Positions 13,200 through 19,100 of a stretch of DNA of 64,000 bases are shown here, piece by piece; the stretch's first letter is position 1, and each line of letters starts with the position of its first letter. This DNA comes from Yponomeuta sedellus (lineage: Eukaryota > Arthropoda > Insecta > Lepidoptera > Yponomeutidae). Position numbers and translations under genes: made by a program. The stretch is taken from the NCBI GenBank assembly GCA_934045075.1, contig OW203747.1, positions 8,886,357-8,950,356 of the forward strand, given 5' to 3'. The notes below the pieces were generated by a model that searched no databases, had not been told where the DNA came from, and saw nothing but the letters and a program-made list of their open reading frames with translations.

Positions 13200-16100
13200 C
13201 TAGTTTATGTATTTTATTAAATATATATGAATATTAGTTGTAAGTCAGTTTATGTACATATTCTTCCTGTATACTTCATGTACACCTACCTACCTACTCT
13301 CTTCATCTTTCAGTTCTATCCATGCTAAGGTTGTCTGGAAGAGATCGCTTTTAGCGATAAGACCGCCAATTGTATACGGCAATAGCTTAGATGTGTAAGC
13401 CTTTTTATGTATTTTGTTTTCTGGTGTGTACAATAAAGAGTTCTAATCTAATCTAAAGTATATTTCCTGTACTGTAGAGGTTAATCTAGAAACTGTTATT
13501 TTTCTGCAACATAAAGTTTTGTCGTATTGTCCATTCCTTCGTAGCAAAAAATTACACACCTTTCAATATTTTCAGATGCTTGTTAGCTCCGCGCATGTGC
13601 TGTATATGCGGCTGCGAATGCCTTGGTTGACGTATCCTGACTTAGCTGAACAGGCTGCTCGTGGTGTCACGAGCGAGAAGCGTAGTAAATACTTCAGGTT
13701 AGTCACTAATACTTCAGGTTAGTGACTAACATTACCAGTTCTATAATTCGATTGTTAAACAAAACAAAATCAAAAATTGTTGACATTGACAGTGAGCTGC
13801 CATTAAACAATAATTCTAGTCAAATAAATAAAACATTCACAGTACAATACCCAATAAATTTTCGTCAAGAACACAGAACAAATAAACAAAAATAATGTGT
13901 GCATATCAAAAAAATCCTAACTGAACAAACCACTCCGGAAAATATCTGAACCAAAGGACCACAACAGGCTGGCAGCATTGTCACGCTGCACCGCCAAAGA
14001 GACCCTTTGGCCAAGATACGCACCGGAGCGGCAGTCAAGCCCACGGTCTCTCAAGCGGCGACCCAGTTCCCTAACAAGGATCTTGGTCTAATTCCCCCAA
14101 ACTAGCTTGACTTCAATCACGCTAACGTCTATTAGATTTTAGAATATACCTTGGCTACTATCGGCTAGAATCGGATACATTCGTGTAATAGAAATATCGG
14201 AACTAGGTAATATGACACTTAATCACACATAACTTTTCAAAATAGTGAAGAAGAGTTTTATACAGAGCCAGAAGTAGTATTACACTCGTTTGTTTTCGAC
14301 GAAGACCAAAGCCTACTTTAGAGCCCGAGGTATATTCTAAAATCTAACAGACTACACAGATGCGACGTGATATGACGTATATTTAATGTGAGTGTTGTTA
14401 TGCGTGTGTAATATAAACTGGCTGGGTGTGCGTGAGTGTTTTTAATGCTTTGTGAGTCAGAAGGCCCTTGCTGAAAATCAGTGCTGTGGGTGTAAACCAC
14501 TGTAAAACCTCAGCAAATATTGAACATCAGGCTTTTTTCAGCTTCATTGACACACCGCATGCACGTACAGTAACTTAAGTTTTTACTTTCATTTCTGCTT
14601 TTGTTTTGTTTCTGATTTTTTTACATTATATCAACCCTTTGTATGTCCCCACAGCACGGGCCACTTCCTGCATCGCAGGAACGTTAGGCTATACTCCACC
14701 ATGAGGGTCAAGTCCTAGTTGGTGGGGGATTGTAAGGCAGTGGCGGGCTTTACTCTCAGAAGTTATCAAGCCGCCCTTAAGGCCTCTGAAGTGACTGCCA
14801 TTATATTATGACAGCCGGCACTAATGGCTTAACGTGCCTTCCGAAGCACCAAACTGGTCGAAAAAGTGCCACTAGCCTTAATAATGGACTGTCACCCATC
14901 CATGCACTGATGATCCATGCACCCATGCACAGAGGCGCCCTATGTTGCTTAACCTTCGTAACAGTTATTCTATTTTTATTTTTAATGCACTAACCCGTGC
15001 TAAGGAACAAATTTAAAAACCTATTTAGAGGCTCAATTGGTAGAGCGCTGGCACGGATAGCCAGAGGTTGCGGGTTCTAATCCCGGCATGGGTGAAATTT
15101 TTAGCCTCTAAATAGGTTTTTAACTTCGTAACAGTTTAAGATCACTCGGCAGCCGGGTTACGAGCGATTCAGCTTAAGCATAATTATATAAAAATAGTTT
15201 TATATGCGTTGTTTTATCTTTGAAGTAAAGTATTTCTATCTAAAGTATTTTTCGCTGGTGAATACTAATTCAAATTCAAATAGTGTTAATGCTGTTTTTG
15301 TTTTTCAGATACCTAGTGGAACTTTTTCTCTTTACGACACAATCTGCCAACTGCAGTTTCAGTCAAATTTTAATAGCCTTGACATTGAAGCAGGTGTGCA
15401 GTAAAGATGAAGGTGGCTATGGACTGCACTTATACATAATGATCACCGTTGTACCACTACTGTGCCTCTGCCTAATAAGAAAGCTAAAATTCTTGGCTGT
15501 GTTCAGTTTCTGTGCTGATTTCTGTATTGGTAAGTATTTTACTTTACATCTGCGAAGTTATACTAGAAATAGCGATTCGACGCGACTCGGCAAACGTAGT
15601 GTAGGACACCCTCCGACCAGGTGGGATGAGGATCTGCGAAGAACTGCAGGCAGATGGCAGCCGTTAAGCCAAGTCAGAGCCCTTAGAGCCGCTTGAAAAC
15701 TTCTGACAGTAAGACCAGCCACTAGTCTTGCAAGCCTCCACCAATCCGGATTTTCCCCCATGGTAGAGTATGGCCTATACCTTCCTCAGGGAAGAGACCC
15801 GTGCCCCTCGTTGGGGACATAACGGGATGATGATGAAAAGTACTAAGCCAGTGCTAGTCTGTTAGGAAAGCATAATAACTGGCTTTGTTTACACGACTCG
15901 TCGTATCAGGGAAATCACGTTCGCCATCGTGACGTAACCTTTGACCAATTCCACGCTGTTTTGTTTTCCCCGCTAGTGACATGTATATCAATCACCGTGT
16001 ACTACAGCATAGAGACAATAGCCGAGGGCGAGGAACCAGCGAGGCCTGCTTGGAAGAGCTGGCACGGCATGTTCCGATTCTGCGGCTGCTGTATCTACTC

Positions 16101-19100
16101 CATTAATGGGATCACCACTTATTTGCCCATAGAGAACCACATGCGGGATCCCACGTGGTTCTTCCCGCTTTTGCAGATTAGTAAGTGTTTTGATGTAATA
16201 ATAGGGGCTGGGCATTTGGGCTATTATGGGCATTACCCCATATGATAGCACAACGTGGCCCATATGATAGCACAAGGGGAGGCTCTATGTCCAGCAGTGG
16301 ACTAGTAAAGCCTGACGACGACGAAATAGGGGCTGCGGGGCGGTAAGATTATCAGGTTCGTGGTAAGTAACAAAGCCTTGTCTCTGACTACCCCTTCGAG
16401 AGGCAGACGGTTATCTTATCGACCCATTTTATGAGTGATGTCATCAGCTCATCAAGTGAGCGGCCTACCCACAGAACAACATCCAGTTGTTGGCCACCTT
16501 AATTAGTTTCCTCCACCGTGATTTTTTCCGTCTAACCAGATATGAAGCGCTCGTGGCCTAGGCGAACCGAGTGATTGGAATCAATCACTTGGTTAAGCAA
16601 CAACAGGAGCGGTCAGGTACAGAATGGGTGAGCGTTCCGTGACTACCGCTAGTGGCATTTTTCCGAGCGCGTCCGTGCATCGCGAGGCACGCTAAGCCGT
16701 TGGTGCCGGCTGTCATATAATGGCAGTCGTTAAGCCATGTCAGAGGCCTTATGGGCGGCTTGATAACTTCTGACAGTAAGGCCCGCCACTGTCTTACAAT
16801 CCTCCACCAACCCGGACTTGGTCCCCGTGGTGGAGTATGGCCTAACCTTCCTGCGATGCAGGAAGAGACCCGTGCCCCAGCAGTGGGGACATACAAGGGT
16901 TGATAACGAACCAGATATCCCACCCATATCCAGTTAAGTTTCGTGATTCGTAAGTCTTCCGCTTTGGCTTTAGACAAAGACGTGATAATTGATGATTTTT
17001 TTTCAGGCTCAATCATTGTTTTATTGGCTGTAATAATGATAGGTGCTCTGGGATATGCAGCGTGGGGTGAAGATTGCGTTACTCCAATCACTTACCATAT
17101 TCCCAACGATTCGTAAGTATCGTTTTGAACTTATCTATCAAGTGAAAGTATCGTGACATCTTACAAATGAAAGTGCCACGTATTGGAACTGCAAGAGGCA
17201 AGCGTAACTTAATTAGATTTTTATAACATTTCTCTTATGAGGTTACCGAAAAATCTACTTGAGTAGTATAAATTGTATAAATCTGATATCCATCTACTCA
17301 TATGCTGCAAATTACTCATTCCTCACACTCTCTCACACAAAAATACTCGCACACAATACATTCATTTACACAGATCATACATGAAGTATTTATAGGTAGT
17401 CTGTTAGCTTTTAGAATATACCTCGGCTACTATCGGATAGAATCGGATATATTCGTGTAATAGAAATATCGGAACTGATTTGACAATTTCGAAATCAGAA
17501 CTCGATCATCAGTACAAAAACCGGCGAAAATTGGCGAAAACCGAAGCCTACCAGAGCCTGAGGTATATTCTAAAAGCTAACAGACTATACATAATATTAA
17601 TAATTGCCAAAAAACATTCCCACCTATTTTGGTACTTACTTCCTATGGCGCTAGAACCCGGTGTGGGTCTTGGCATCTTCAACACTTTTCTTCCATTTGC
17701 TCGGTCCTTTGAAAGAAACAAAGGAAATAGGTAGTTTGGTAATGAGCTAAATTGATAACTAAGCGATTTTTTAAAGCTCTCAAGGCTTGTAGTACGTTAA
17801 CCGTTTGTTCTTTTTACGGTGAGTGAGGGATGAATAAACTTGATTTCACTTACTGTACCTCCCTTGTGCCACCCTCTCTTAGATTCCCTTCCTCCCATGC
17901 CATTTATGGATAGCCTCCCCTCAATGCTGCCTTAAACAATTAAGAAAAAAAAGTCCCATTGCTTTTCCAGAGGACCTTTCGTTGCGTTAAAAGTCATATT
18001 AGCAATTATGCTGAACGTAACATTTGCTGTACACTTCTGGGTACAATTTCGTATAGCTTGGCATTACATCGGAGCATTTTATAAAGACAATCCGTAAGTA
18101 GACTCTCTTTTTGATTGATTACAGTGGATACAATCCCTACTTATCAAGAAAAAACATCAACTTCGAATTTGATCCTATTTGTTAGTTTCCTGAGATTTCT
18201 TTTTTGGATATACTTCGACCAAATGCTTCTATTTGGTTGTATTAGCATAAGGGAAGATAAACAATGAATGGTGATGAAGCAAGTTCTTCTTTGCTTCATC
18301 ACCATTACCAGACTCGTGGCATGTGGCAGATCCTGTTTGCCTACCGCTCCGATATACAGGCATAAGTATACGCTATGTTATGTTTCATCCTTTTGATGAA
18401 GTAACATACATTTATATAGATTTGGGGACTTGGTAAACAACATGAAGAAACTTGGAGCGGGCGAACGAACAAAGGAACGAACAAACGAACGAACTAATGA
18501 ACGAATGACCTAACGAACGGACTGAAAACCAAACAACCGAACGTATTTACGAACGAACGAACTGACGAACCAACGAATGAACTAACAACCGAACGTATTT
18601 ACGAACGAACAAACTGACGAAAGAACGAACAAATGAACGCATGAACGAATGAAGGTAAGGAAGAACGAAGAAACGCATGAACGAACGAATGAATGACTCA
18701 AATTATTGCGAGGTATTTAGCTAGTAGTTAATGCTTAGTGTTCGGGTTGTTGGTTGTTTCTTTCTTATTTTTTTTTTGCATTTAATATTACTGGTACTCT
18801 GTTTAAAAACCTATTTAAAGGGTAAAAATTCGTCGCCGGGATCCAAACCCGCGACCTCTGGCTATCCGTGCCAGCGCTCTTTCCAACTGAGCTAATGGGC
18901 GACTCACCGGCATCAGTGAAATTTCGAACCTCTTTACAATATTCTCTGTATTACGTACAGGCAGCGACATCTGGCTGAAGTAATTTGCATCACTTGCAGC
19001 CCCGAGTACCTACTTTGTAGTAAGGTTTTACATCGGACCCACATGATTATATTCTTTTTTTAATACACTAACCCGTGCTAAGGACATTTTAAAACATTTG

